Below are positions 1 through 13,100 of a stretch of 64,000 nt of DNA, piece after piece. Numbering within the stretch: position 1 is the stretch's first letter; each line of letters begins with the position of its first letter. The position numbers were made by a program, and so were the translations under genes. The stretch spans positions 72,841,223 through 72,905,222 of the forward strand of contig NC_089230.1 in NCBI RefSeq assembly GCF_963924675.1, written 5' to 3'. The DNA is from Phocoena phocoena (taxonomy: Eukaryota > Chordata > Mammalia > Artiodactyla > Phocoenidae). Under the pieces are notes generated by a model. That model was given only the letters and a program-made list of their open reading frames with translations, searched no databases and was not told the DNA's origin.

Positions 1-1080
1 GCGGTATTTTAGGATGGGAAATCTAGCAGGTCAGTGGCAGGTTCTTGTTGGTCCCTACCTTCCAGAAATTTCTTCTAGGCAAGGCATATTTATGATGGCT
101 TCATTCCTTCTGTAAAGGGTTTCTTTGAAAGCTCCAGGATTTTTTTTTTTACCATAATTAACATGGTGTGTTGACAGAAACACATTGGGAATCATTTGTA
201 CACATCAGCCACTGATAAATTGGACATTTATAAATGGAGGCTGCCTGCATGTTAATGGATCTACTGTATATTATTATAATCTACTATAGATAGTTATACA
301 CTTGTAGTCTTAAAACATGAAACTACATTTTTAATCTGTTGAAAATGGATCATTGACCACATAACTGGAGCAATTCAGTATTTGAAAACAACTATAAATT
401 TAAGTCAAAATAAAGGCATTATGGTGCCATCTCCTAATTTTGTTTCTTTAGTTCTTTAAAACAAATCCTTGGTTGTGTCTGAAAATGCTTTTCAGGGATA
501 GTGAAGATTTAACTTTTATGAACATTTAGTATACCTTTCATGTTAACAGTGTAATTTTGTCTGTAGTAGACTATAAAAGAACATGTAAACTAAAATTGTT
601 TACATCATCATCATATATTTAATTTTATTGGGCTTAAAGAAGATATCCGTGTTTGCTAGAAACCACTAGTCAGAGACATCATAGTAACATAGTATATAAA
701 TATTACCTGGACATGAAAGATCGATGTCTTAAATTGCATAATAAAGTTATTTTTGTGTTTTATTTTTCACATCCATTTCCTTCCTAATGATACATAAAAC
801 ATGCTTCTCAGAGCCCTTATACAATGAGAATCTTGTTACCTTTTGGATCCTCACAGGCCTCAGCAGGATCAAGGCTGTACCACTTGCATGTAACCAACAT
901 GAAGGGGCGCCAAGAGTCATTGTCTTGTGACCGCCAACAGTGCATGGGCCATAAAAATGCGTTTCAAGCAATTCATGTTGTATAAGGGAGCCTTCTTTGC
1001 AATTTAACTTGGTTCTTTTACGACATTTTTCTTCTCTTTTTATCCCTTTCATTTCTGTTGTTTTAAAACCTGCACCCAAG
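1..1080 (+). other. SNAP91 intron, 3' part
   Basis: AT-rich intron leading to the acceptor at 1079-1080. No further exon or repeat recognised. The opposite-strand open frame at 747-1079 has no supporting signal. Confidence 0.7.
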
Positions 1081-1188
1081 ATGCCTTTGCAGCTTCTCCC
1101 GGGGAGGCCCCTGCAGCATCCGAAGGGGCCGCTGCGCCAGCACCCCCGACCCCTGTAGCCGCGGCGCTTGATGCGTGTTCAGGAAACG
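1081..1188 (+). CDS. SNAP91: SNAP91 exon: DAF, Pro/Ala-rich
   Basis: 108 bp, phase 1 at both ends. The acceptor is cacccaag and the donor is g|gtgggt. With the G carried from the preceding exon, the first codon is Asp, giving [16 protein letters not shown] and ending ALDACSGN. The stretch is low-complexity Ala/Pro typical of the AP180 assembly domain. It can be skipped without a frameshift. A stop-free frame on the opposite strand just before it (747-1079) is not coding. Confidence 0.88.
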
Positions 1189-4100
1189 GTGGGTTTCCAG
1201 TCCTGAGCCCGTCTGTTGTCGTTCTGTCCTGATGTGAAACTCCTGTAGCTAGGCTTGGCCCTATGTGTTTCTAATTTTGCTTTCTTCTGAGTATAAAGTA
1301 TCACTCATCGTAACGGAATAAAGAATGCGGGCACTTGAAAACATTAAGAAAACGAAGGGCATCCTTATCAAAATTGACAATTTCTCAAGATTGACAATTT
1401 TTGTCAGTGCAAGTATGCTCTCTTAATGTTTTTTTGTTTTTTTGTTTGTTTCCCTGTAATGCTGTATTGTACTCTTTTGTAACACTGAGTTCCAATACGT
1501 TGGCATGTTTTCATGAATTTTCCAAGCTACCAAATTGACCAGATTAAAGTAAGGATTTGAATAACCATCTCTGATCCTAGACTGTAGGCTAATCTGACAA
1601 TACTCTGAAGTGTTTCCATTTCTGAACTTCGTGGTGCCTACTACATTTTCTTTTCTCTTTAGAAAAACATCCTAATGACTGACCCCTGCTAATAGGGTAG
1701 TAGCTCAAAGCAGGCCGCCTAACGCCTAGCTCGCATGTGAATCTGTGCCAGGTGTCTCGTACCTATAGTTTAGACGCCTCTCTGTTGTCTGTTTCCTTAC
1801 TGATGCCGTATGTGTCTCCACTTTCCTTTCCCCAAGACCCCTTTGCCCCATCTGAAGGTAGTGCAGAGGCTGCACCCGAGCTGGACCTCTTTGCAATGAA
1901 GCCACCTGAGACCAGTGTTCCTGTAGTTACCCCTACAGCTAGCACAGCCCCTCCGGTTCCCGCCACCACTCCTTCTCCTGCTCCCGCCGTCGCAGCTGCC
2001 GCCGCTGCCACTACCGCTGCCACCACAGCTGCCGCTGCCACCACTGCCACCACCTCTGCCGCCACCACCACCGCTCCTCCTGCTCTAGATATCTTTGGTG
2101 GTAATTTTTTTTTGTCATTGTCGTTGAACTCTTTCCACCTGGTGGATTGAATTCTGGTCCTTGTGATGTACTGCATCCGCACCTCTGTCTGCATGGTGAC
2201 TGTGTCATTAAATGGTTCTCCAGCAACCATTTGCAGCTCGTTTCAGAACCCTCCAGAGTGCTCATGCACAACTGGAAAGTGATGCTGTTTCAGGCGGGTT
2301 TGTCCAGTTGAGTAAAGGCATGTGTGTTCTTGGTCTTAGATTTATTTGAGTCTGCTCCCGATGTCGCCCCCGCACCTAAGCCAGATGCTGCTCCTAGCAT
2401 AGACCTGTTTGGGACAGGTAAAGCCAACTCCCGCCTTTCTTTACACTAATTTGCCTAGATGTTTTCATGACTAAGCCCTTTGTCCTCACCTGTGATAATG
2501 CACTTGTTAGACTTGTGACTTTGATTTCAGCTCTCTACTTACCTCTGCTTGGTTTTGGTTTGTTTCACTTTTGGAAGATGCTTTCTCCTCTCCACCACAA
2601 GGGGCCTCTCCCGTGCCTGAGAGTTCTCTCACTGCTGACCTCCTATCCGGTGAGTGCTTTTGCCAAGGTGAAGCCTTCCGAGATGTCTTGTGGGCATCAT
2701 ATGTGGAGAGGCAGATGTGAAAACACGCGGGTTCGTCTTGAGTTCTTTTACACTCAAAACTCACTTTACAATAAAAAAAAAAGTCTCGTTTTGTGTCCAT
2801 CCCCAACTGATGAGGGTAAATATTTCAAATCTACTGCCGATTGAAAAGAGAAAACCTCTTTTTCACACTAAAACCTCTGACCTCAGGAGTCAAAAGTTTT
2901 ATTTTCTTCTGGAAAGCATGTATTTTAAAATCTGTTGGCTTTTCCTTAACTGTTAAGATTGTCTACAGTCTTCGGGCTATTCAACATGAAATCTCAAGAA
3001 GCCGTTTGTCAAGGCTCATGGTTTCATTTTCCTTTGGGTGACATGCACTTTGTCCTGTTCTGTGCTTTGCTACAGTGGATACATTTGTAGCACCATCTCC
3101 TGCAACCACTGCGTCGCCAGCAAAGGTGGATTCTTCAGGTGTGATAGACCTTTTCGGGGGTGCGTATCTCTCCTCCTTCAACACTCACAGAATCTTTTAC
3201 TCCCTCAGAATAGCTTTTAGATCTTCTGTTTCATGATACTTGGTCTTTTTTCTTTCGACTATGTGAAGTTATTTCCATCTTTTAAATGTAAACTTACGTT
3301 CAGATCTTTTCCATTTGTCATCATCATCTACATGCTCGTCAGTTCATCATATTTTTTAGTGCATGTCCTAACAAAACCAGATCATTTTTCATTTGCAGTC
3401 TTTTCATTTGAAGTCTTTGTGTTTTTAACTTTTTGTTCGTCCTAACGTAGAATCAGCTGATTGGACTTTCCTTCTACTGCTCTTCCTTAGTGATCCTGAT
3501 CTGTTGGCTAAATCAACATTTCTAAGCTCTTAAAAGCAATATAAACATAGATAATTCAGAATTGAAAAGACATAAGCCAGTCGGAACTGAAAGCATAAGC
3601 TCTAGATGTCATACATTATTCTATAGGGTTTATTTATGTTGCGTTTAATGTTTCTAAAACCTCCCAGAGAACTGGAAGAGGTTTCACTGATTTAAATGCA
3701 TTTTCCTTCTCCTGTGTGTTATCAGAAGACAGGCAGATGTACTGAATTAACTCTTGAACTACTCATTTGGATGATACATTCGAAGTCTTCTATTAGCAGT
3801 AAATTTATAGGGAAAAGTCCAGGTTTGAAGTGATTTCTTCGTGAACATCTATAAATGTGTATGCTATGGGGTAAAATACCATCCTTAGCAAATTAAACCC
3901 ACACTGAGTACCTATAGTACATTGACACATCATGGCGTACAAAGATGTCACAGTCTGTGACATTCAGGGGCTCAAAACTTGTGCAAATAAACACTGAAAT
4001 TTAATATATAGGTACAAGTAGGGCTGCTGCTGTTTAAATTAAGTTTGTTAAATTTTATTTAATAGAGTTCTAAGTGGGAAGATTCTTTCATTTTACCTTT

Positions 4101-7100
4101 GGGCAAAAATTTTAAAAACTTTGATCCTGTTTGGATAGGAATTAGAATTTACAGAATTTAGTCCCAGAGTTTTATTCGTAAAGAAAAGAAAAAGAATTCT
4201 CCTACTCTTACAGAGATGTTAATTCTTAAATAGCCTAGAACTCATCTTTTGAGAGAATAAACTGGTCAGAGCACAATTCAGTCCACTAAGTCATTTAACA
4301 CATCCACAGGAGACAAGCTTACCTCACAGAGTGTCATGTCTGTGCATTTCTTGGGAAATCACTTCCCTTACTTGCTGTACTTACTGTTTACACTCTTTTA
4401 CTTTTTTGCTGCATAATGGATAATGGGTAGATGCATTTGGAAGTAGTGCTTCTGAACCCCAACCTGCATCTCAGGCTGCTTCTAGCTCGTCAGCATCGGC
4501 AGACCTACTAGCTGGTAATTAATTACATTTACATAAAATGGTGTTTTGTTAAAGTTAAGTTTGGGTGTATTTTTATAAGTAACAGATATTATATAAATTT
4601 CAAGGTGCATGTTTTTTTCCCTTTTGAGACATGAAATTGAAAAGCAAGACATTGTGTAATAGAAGGTTGATTATTTCCCAGGATTTGATGAAATTGGTCT
4701 TAAAATCACAGCTGTACACAAGCCACCCCTGTGGCTCCTTGGGTGCTCTTAATATGCGTTACTTTCAGTTAGCACATTCCTTTTTTGTTTATTAAGGAGG
4801 TAATGTGCTTATAGCAATTTTTATCTTGTATTGCCCATGCCCACCTTTTTTTTTTTAAGGAGTTTGTGGGAAAAGTACCGTGATATTTGACAGTTGGTTC
4901 TGTAACATGAGAAACTGTTACAGAGTTCCACCCTTGGGTTGAAGCCACTGCTACCTATATGTTACTGTAAAATAACTGATTGTTCTATCTGAAAACCCCT
5001 GGAGTGATCCCAGTTCAACAGGGCCATAGTGTGAAGTAGATTGGTACAAGGTGCCCACGATTATTGCTCATTGCCAGGATGGGATAGATAGAATAACAGG
5101 AAACATTTCAGCGACTCAAAGATCGTAAAAGCCAACTAATAGTTTTCCTTGGGACCAAATCAAAGTGTGCTTAATGATAGCTAGACCTAGACATTATTAT
5201 TGTTACAAGCAAAGCATTTGCCAGTTGTCAGACCACAGTAGTAAGTTTCAGGTTCAAGTTCTCAGTCAACAGCCTCTCGGCAGACGCTGCTGGTTTGCCT
5301 TGCTCTGACTTGACTTAGAAGGGTACATAACAGGAGGTACGGCAGTGGCATCACCGAGGCCACAGACACTCAGATGCAGCTTTGATGTCCCTCTCCTGTC
5401 ATCACAAGGGACGCATTTTGTCACAAGGCTGGCAAGGGGCTGATGAGAGTGTGACTCACATCAGCACAAGGAAGTCACCAATGTCTGGAGTCTCTCAGCT
5501 TCAATTCCCTGCCACCCAGGTAGCCCCTGATAGGGTGAGAGGCTAGTTCTCATTTTTTTAGTGTAATGAACAATCCTGACACCAGGAACAGCAGACTAAG
5601 GAACATTCTTTCTTGGATTAGTGATGACCAGTGACCTCGTTAAAGGACCCTCATCAGCTTTCCAAGTTGTAGGAAGTTGGACACAAGGTCCAGAGTCTGG
5701 AGGTGTCATCACAGCCCAGCTGTTACCCTTTCCTTCTATCGGTCATTCAGACAGGTTTAACAGTCTTTCCCAGGGGCAATAGCATTTCTTTTGCACTTTT
5801 CCCATTCTCTCCAGACTACCCTGGTTAAACATGACACTCTTGTTTTCTGAATCCACTTCAAACCAGTAACTGCCAACCGATATTTTCCTGAAGGGTGAAG
5901 AGCCAGGTTCCACTGTGATGTCACTGTGGACTTTGGAAGCTACAAGTATAAGAGGCAGTGCACTTAACACAGACCACAGCTGGTTACTTGGGGAAAACAG
6001 TACTACCTTGCCTGGCTTTTCTCCTGACCTAGGTAGTCTTCATAACATGGTCACAGTAACTTTGAAGCTCTTACTAAACCAGTAAACTTAATCCATGTTT
6101 TCAAGGTTCAGCAAAAGGATTTTAACGGGCCACAGAAATAGCATATTTGGGGGGAAATGACCTTGTCAATTTTTACATGAGGTTGCTAATTATAAACCTT
6201 TTGCTCTGAAGTTATAATTAAGCTTCAGGTAGCACATGAAATCAAACGTTCTGGCTTTTTGCAAAATTCTCAGAAGTCTTTCTTTCTCTCTGGGTAGCCC
6301 CCATCCTGCCACAGACCCCAGCAAGGGGTTTGAATCCTGCCAGACAGAAGCCTGGCAGAGTGGTCAGCCACCACTGACCACATCCAGTGCTGCAAAGCCA
6401 TGTCGTCTTCTCCAGTGTCCCCAGTTTGTTTGGGCTCTCTGTGCTTCCAGGGCTAGAACCTGAGATACTGTGTTTCCAAAAGAGCCAGGTACACTAGAAA
6501 CAGGAGCAGAGAGGCCAGTGGTGAAAGCCACTGTTCCCTTCCAGTGCCAAGTCAGACGTCAGTGACAGAGCTGAGAGATTTGATCCTGGGAGATGAGATG
6601 GATCTCAAATACACCTGTAACGAGCAGGAAGGGTTCTGTCACCTACTGCTGAGTCTAAGAGCAGGTAGCTGAGCCTCCACCGCTCAGCTTGGTACATGGA
6701 TGGGTCCCACGGGGGAAGTGCACAGATAATGCAAGTCAGGTCCCTTCACTAGAAGCAAGCTTAGATTACTCAACTGTGTTGTCCATCCTGAAATCTTAGT
6801 AAAATGTGGTAGAAAAGAGCAGAAATCAGTGCTGAAAGTGACAGTGTCATTTACATAGGTGGTGTTTTTTTTTTTAATTTATTTATTTTATTTATTTATG
6901 GCTGTGTTGGGTCTTCGTTGCTGCGCACGGGCTTTCTCTACTTGCGGGGGGGGGGGCCACTCTTCGTTGCGGCGTGCGGGCTTCTCATTGCGGTGGCCTC
7001 TCTCATTGTGGTGGCCTCTCTCATTGTGGAGCACGGGTTCCAGGCACACGGGCTTCAGCAGTTGCAGCACGCAGGCTCAGCAGTTGTGGCTCCTGGGCTC

Positions 7101-10100
7101 CAGAACACAGGCTTACCAGTTGTGGCGCATGGGCCCAGCTGCTCCGCAACACATGGGATCCTCCCGGACCAGGGATCTAACCCGTGTCCCCTGCACTGGC
7201 AGGTGGATTCTCAACCACTGCACCACCAGGGAAGCCCTACATAGGTGTTGTTGACTGTGCCCTTCCCCCCTTTTCCACCGTATCTTCTTGTGATTATTTC
7301 AGTGATGGGAAAGGTATTTTTGTGTACATGTTTTCCTCTATTTTTTTCCTATTTAAATTAATTAATTTTTTAATATAAATAGGTATAAATGGGTTTTAAT
7401 GTCTAGTTTGCTTTCCAAATATTTCTTGAAATTGAGTTTGTACATTTCTGTGTCTGATTTACTTGGCATGGGCCAATATCCTGATGTAAGAAATTTTCAC
7501 CTAATATCCTGATATAGGAAATTTTAAATTACTTCTAACTTCTCCAGGTCTTAATTATTCGGGCTGGTTTTTCATACTTCTGTTTTGCTTATAGAAAAAC
7601 ATTTTTCACACTTGCTCAAGTAACAAAATAGCAAGAAGCCATGTTTTCAGTGAAGAATATCATGGACCATTAATGTAATTCTATCTTATGAACCAGAAGC
7701 AACTTTCCTAGCCAAAAAAATGAATAAACACAAACCCTGCAAATATATACAGTATAAAATCACAGTCATATTTGTATAGGTAATCTAGCTGACAGTGGCT
7801 ATTCTGAGCTTTCACATTGCCTAGACATATTTATTTGATGAATATCAGTGATAGGACAAACATTCGGGGCCCTGTATTACAGTAATTTGCAGTGAAGCTT
7901 AGCACTTGGGTTATATCTGTGTGTGTGTCTGTGGAGACAGATCAGATAAGTCCACAGGCTATTGAAATAAAGAGGAACATTATTTTAAAAGGTAAATGAG
8001 CCTAATCATGGATAACAAAGAAGTCCACAACTGGGCTTCCCTGGCGGTGCAGTGGTTGAGAGTCTGCCTGCCGATGCAGGGGACACGGGTTCATGCCCCG
8101 GTCCGGGAAGATCCCACATGCCGCGGAGCGGCTGGGCCCGTGAGCCAGGGCCGCTGAGCCTGCACTTCCGGAGCCTGTGCTCCGCAACGGGAGAGGCCAC
8201 AACAGTGAGAGGCCCGCGTACCGCAAAAAAAAGAAGTCCACAACTGCCATCAGGTTCAAAGTAGGAATTTGAATTAAAAAAAAAGAGAGAGAGAGAGAAG
8301 GTTGTATTATGTGAGTCTCTAGAATCTTGTATTATTGGCTTTCAGTAATAAGACGATTGTGAAAGAGTAAAAAAGAAAAATAATACACAGACACAGTAAT
8401 GGGAGGTTCAGACTGTCCAGAATATAATGTCCGTTGCTTGACTGGGAAGAGATCTCACCTTATGCTTGACTGAGGTTAGATTTTTTTGAGGGCATAAATA
8501 TGCATGTAAATAACAAGGGAAATGCAATAAAGATGTAGTGTAGATGTAGTGTAAATTTTAAAAATGATTTTTAGAGATTTTAAACCAAAAATTAAGAATC
8601 ATCTCAAAATTGGGGAGAAAGCTTTATCAAAACTTGGTTTGTAATTTAAAACTAGAAAATAAAGGCTAAGTGGATAATCTCTTAAAAATGGGCTTATCTC
8701 CCAGAAAAACTTGTTATTCTTCTTCATTTAATTTACTTCTAGAACTGTCAGATAGTACCAATTCCACAATTGAACTATGGATAAAATATCATCTTAGTCA
8801 CCTTCTACTCCTTGAGTAAAAATTTCAAGTTCTGTTTGGTGCACCCAGTGTGGTGACACTAGAGAAAATTCTAGAAAAGGCAACTGCTGTGGCCAAGGAG
8901 AACCGACTAACAGAATAAGTCTCTCCAAGTCATCGAGATTACTGGTGGGATGCAGGTATTACCCGTATCTCAGACAGAGTCTGGCTGGACCCTTGAGAGT
9001 TAAGTTTATAACAAATAGAAGGAAATATTATTTCACACAGTGAAGAGTAAAGCTGTCAAATTCCTCTCATGATGTACCAGCTGAAAATACAGATGTTTGA
9101 AAGCTAGAGACAGATTCCTGGATGACAGTGGGAAATGGATTATTAAGGGAGGTTAGGTATGTTGAAGGATATGAGGTTGACTTCTGAGGTTGACATTAAA
9201 CAGGAAAACCATGTTCTTCCATAATAGACCATTCTGAGGCAACCGTGCCATAATCTGTACTAGTGGTAGTAATACATTTTTGATAATAGAACATCATCTA
9301 ATGTCTTATTAAGAAATCACTTTCTTCACAGGCTGCATAATTTTGTACGGAAGCGAAACAGAGTGAGCTCTGCTTCTGTCTCTTGATTGAGAGCAGTACT
9401 TTACTTCCAGACTTCAAAAGAGAAATATTTAATTTGAGGTTTGGTTACTTTACAGTAGGCTTTGATTTTTCCTCACCTTTTAAATTCAGAAGTTGCCCTT
9501 CATTCAGTAAGTGTAATTCAGTGTTTTAGGCATTTTGTTGAATATTAGTGGAAAAGGTGAAAACAAGAGGAAACAGTTCCTGACACCAAAAAGCCATTCC
9601 TAGGCTGGGGTGGAGAGATGTACCAGGCGCTGAGGACGCAGAGGCAGAGCACATAACCCACGTGTACCGGCGGTGGGAGGGGCAGGGCGCGTTGTGGCTG
9701 GTAGCAGCAGCAGGCAATATAAGGTAAGGAAGCCCTCCCAGAGTTGGCGTTTGACTCACTACGGTGCATTATGGCTGCAACTGAGTTTGCAGGGATGGGG
9801 AAGGGCCCAGAGACAGATGAGCTTGTTTGCCATGCAGAGGAACCTGCATTTTATGAATCTGAAAGCTAAGGGGAGCCAGTGAAGGATTTCAGAGACATTT
9901 TCCACTCAGAAAGATCACTCTGGCTGCACCGTAGAGGCTAGATTGGAGGAGGTACGGGTTAGAAGCAGAAAGCCCCTCGGGTTGTGTTGGGTGAGCCTAA
10001 ACTTGTCAGTACCAGCAGTGGGACTGGAACGTACGTGAAATATATTAAGGAGGATTTGATGGCAGAGTACACGCATACTTTTCTGATTTGCCTTTTATTA

Positions 10101-13100
10101 TTATACCGAGCCAGTGTGTACAAGTAAGCATTTTCTAGCTACCTGGTATTGTGATTTGAAGAGGCAAAATTTAAATACGATGAAAATAATTATCTGAAGT
10201 TTAACCCTGGTGAGACCTTCTTAGCTTTATGTACTCCATTATAACAGTAGATTAGATAGCTGCAGGTTCTTTTAACAAGGGTATACAGTCTTGTGTGCTC
10301 TCTTATTTCCAGTTAAATTAAATCGCTCATTAATACATGACAGGTTTCAAGGTACTTGAAAAACTTTTTAAAAACTAACTTCCTGGGTTTCAGTGCCTTC
10401 TCATCCATATGCATTCAATTCCTTTTTGGTCTTCTATGACTTTTTCTGACTCTGTTTTAATGGCCTTTACTTATCTTTAGTTGTTTCTGCTTATATTTCT
10501 CTGGAATTATTTTTTTCCCAGGATTTGGGGGTTCTTTCATGGCCCCTTCTCCATCACCAGTAACTCCTGCTCAGAATAACCTGCTACAGCCCAATTTTGA
10601 GGCAGCTTTTGGAACCACACCTTCAACTTCTAGCAGCAGCTCCTTTGATCCGTCAGGTGAGGCAGTGATTTTCAAACATGCTTTTTATTTGTTCTGATTA
10701 TAAAGTACACCACCTAAGGCTAGCGTGATATCAGGAAATTTATAAGCAAATATTGAGTGATGACCTTGTTTTAAAACTGTTCGATAAATCTCTCATTCTA
10801 TAATTTAAAGTAAATATTTTCTGTACGTTTTGGTAGCTCTAAGAGTAACCTGCAATCCCTCTCTGTGTTTGTTTTTAACTTTTAGCAGAAATCTGACTTA
10901 ACATGCACACCCATCTGTTTGCATGAGCTTACATGCACATGGTTTGGAGAAGGTTAAGGGAAAACAAATACTTTGTGCTAAATCTTTGTGCAGTATCTTA
11001 ACGTGTGGACACTCCCACTGCTGTTGCTTACACCCTCTGAAGCTTGCCTGGCCCTTGGTTTTATGAAGTTGACACAAATAGTATTCTTTGCCTGCCTTTA
11101 ACCTTTCATCCTGCTGTCATTTTGTTTGTATTCTCTTCCATTCTATTCTTCCCATGCTGGGTCCTTACTACAAATTTTCAATTGGTGAGTTTTTGGCAAT
11201 CAAATGTGTTTCAGAAACACCCTAAATATATCCCCTGCTTGACAATTTGGTTGCTTCCTTTGCCAGTGCCTAGTTGAATGCTATCGTTTTTTCAACTTAG
11301 AATTATTGTAGAGTGGTGTGTATGGTAAATATGCATAGTTTTTTGATAAAAAATTAACAACCATAAAACCTTGACATAGTTATCAGCAATAACTTTTGCA
11401 CACATCCTATGAGCCTTCATTTTGAATGGTCTTTCTGTATTCCAGGAACTAAACAAGTGATCATTTGTTATATGCTGATCAGGAACCATCCATAATGGCA
11501 TGATTCCTGATGTTTAAAATAGTGTTTACTGTAGCTATGCCCTTAAAGTTAGAACCAAAAGTGAATACTGTAATGAGAGAAGAAAATCAAAATTCTTACT
11601 TCTACAATAGGGTCAACTGTTTTTCAGATACTTATTACTAGGTACTGACCATTAGATCAGGTTTTATTCCAGCACTGATTTCATAGAAACTAGGAGATTC
11701 GGCCTTCCTTTCTCGTTTAAGAATTGTTATAAAAGTAAGCATTGTAAATACTACACACTGAGTACCTATATAAAGCAAGCATTATAATAAAGGTGTGACA
11801 TATATTATCTATTTTAGTTTTCACAACAAATCCGTGTAGTAGTGGTACTCTCCCCACTTTCAAATGAGAAAACTAAAGCTCAGTCACTTTCTCAGAGTCA
11901 CATGTTAGTGAGGCATGCAGCTGAATTTGAGCCCAATTCTGATTCCAAAGTCTATGCTCTTTCCTGTACATTATACAGATTTTCTTTTCCATCTTCACGT
12001 TCATTAGTATTCCCATACTTTATGAGTAGACATATGCAGAGATGTTCTTTTTTGGTGTTATAGTCGTTAAAAGTGTGAATGAAATGCCTTCTTTTATAAG
12101 ATTGTAAATACATTCACTTGTTTCTATAGTTTTTCAAAAGGCAGTGTCCCTTTAATTTTGCATATGGGTTTTTTTGCAGTTATTCTGAACCCGGTCTATT
12201 TGATTTCCAGTGTTTGATGGTCTAGGTGATCTTCTGATGCCAACCATGGCACCAGCCGGGCAGCCTGCGCCCATCTCAGTGGTACCTCCCAGTTCTGCAA
12301 TGGCAGCAAGCAAAGCTCTTGGGAGTGATCTTGACTCATCTCTTGCCAGCTTAGTAGGCAGTGAGTAATATAGTTTTCTTCAACAGAATCGTACGTGAAT
12401 TTTTTTCTCTATCTGTTCGTATGTATTGTTTCTGGATTCACTTACAGGCGAGTGTGTCAAGGAGCAGACAGAAATTCTTAGTGCTTTACCCAGTACAGTT
12501 CCTTGGAAGATACACAGTCACTCTGCCGTTGTCTCCCAAGCAATACCCAGGACACTTTTAATCTAAATTACAGGAGGTGTAATTAGAGAGCATGTACAAG
12601 TATGAAACCAAGTGTATTATGTTTAAGAGGTACTTAATTTTTTATTTCTCTTGGAAATAACATAGAGTAGCTTAACTGCAGTATATTTACCAATTGAGTG
12701 TCCAAGTTCATTTCAGTTACTCATTGAACAAATATTTATTGAGCACCAGGCAGTCTTCTAGGCTCTAGAGATAAATCATGAACAAAACAGGTATAAATTT
12801 CTATTAATAAGATGCTTAGAAGGGCAGAGACAAACATTAAATATTTTCAAACAAATGAATTTTCTAGTGCCATGGAGAACAAAAACAGAACACGCCAAGA
12901 GGGATTGTGAGTCCTACAGAGTGGGAGTTAGAGTAGGCCTCACTGAGAAGGTAAAATTTGAGCAAAGATTTGAAGGTAAAGGAATGAACCATACGGATAT
13001 CTGAAGGAGAATATCTGCAGGCAAAAGAGAGAGCCAGTGCAAAAGCACTGGGGCAGAAGATTGCCTGAAATATTCAAGGAGTACCAACGAGGCTAGTGGC

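Larger units (their letters stand above)
4515..10521 (+). other. SNAP91 6-kb intron
   Basis: Contains the SINEs at 6864 and 8033 and a probable L2 at 9540. A direct duplication of about 30 bp (tatcctgat.taagaaattt) lies at 7478-7528, and a short GA run at 8283-8298. 4.5-6.85 kb has no repeat I can name; a minus-strand open stretch at about 5743-6045 is discussed in the findings. Confidence 0.7.

Noticed and set aside
1763..2271. Minus-strand poly-Val/Ala and Trp/Gln/Arg open frames
   Set aside because: They are antisense shadows of the SNAP91 Ala/Thr exon; triplet repeats keep all frames open.
8052..8264. tRNA gene
   Set aside because: The A/B-box-like segments belong to the tRNA-derived head of a CHR SINE, with no complete cloverleaf or 3' terminator.
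9673..9882. Small + strand frame starting [20 protein letters not shown]
   Set aside because: Lies in L2-like repeat text; composition is not conserved-protein-like.
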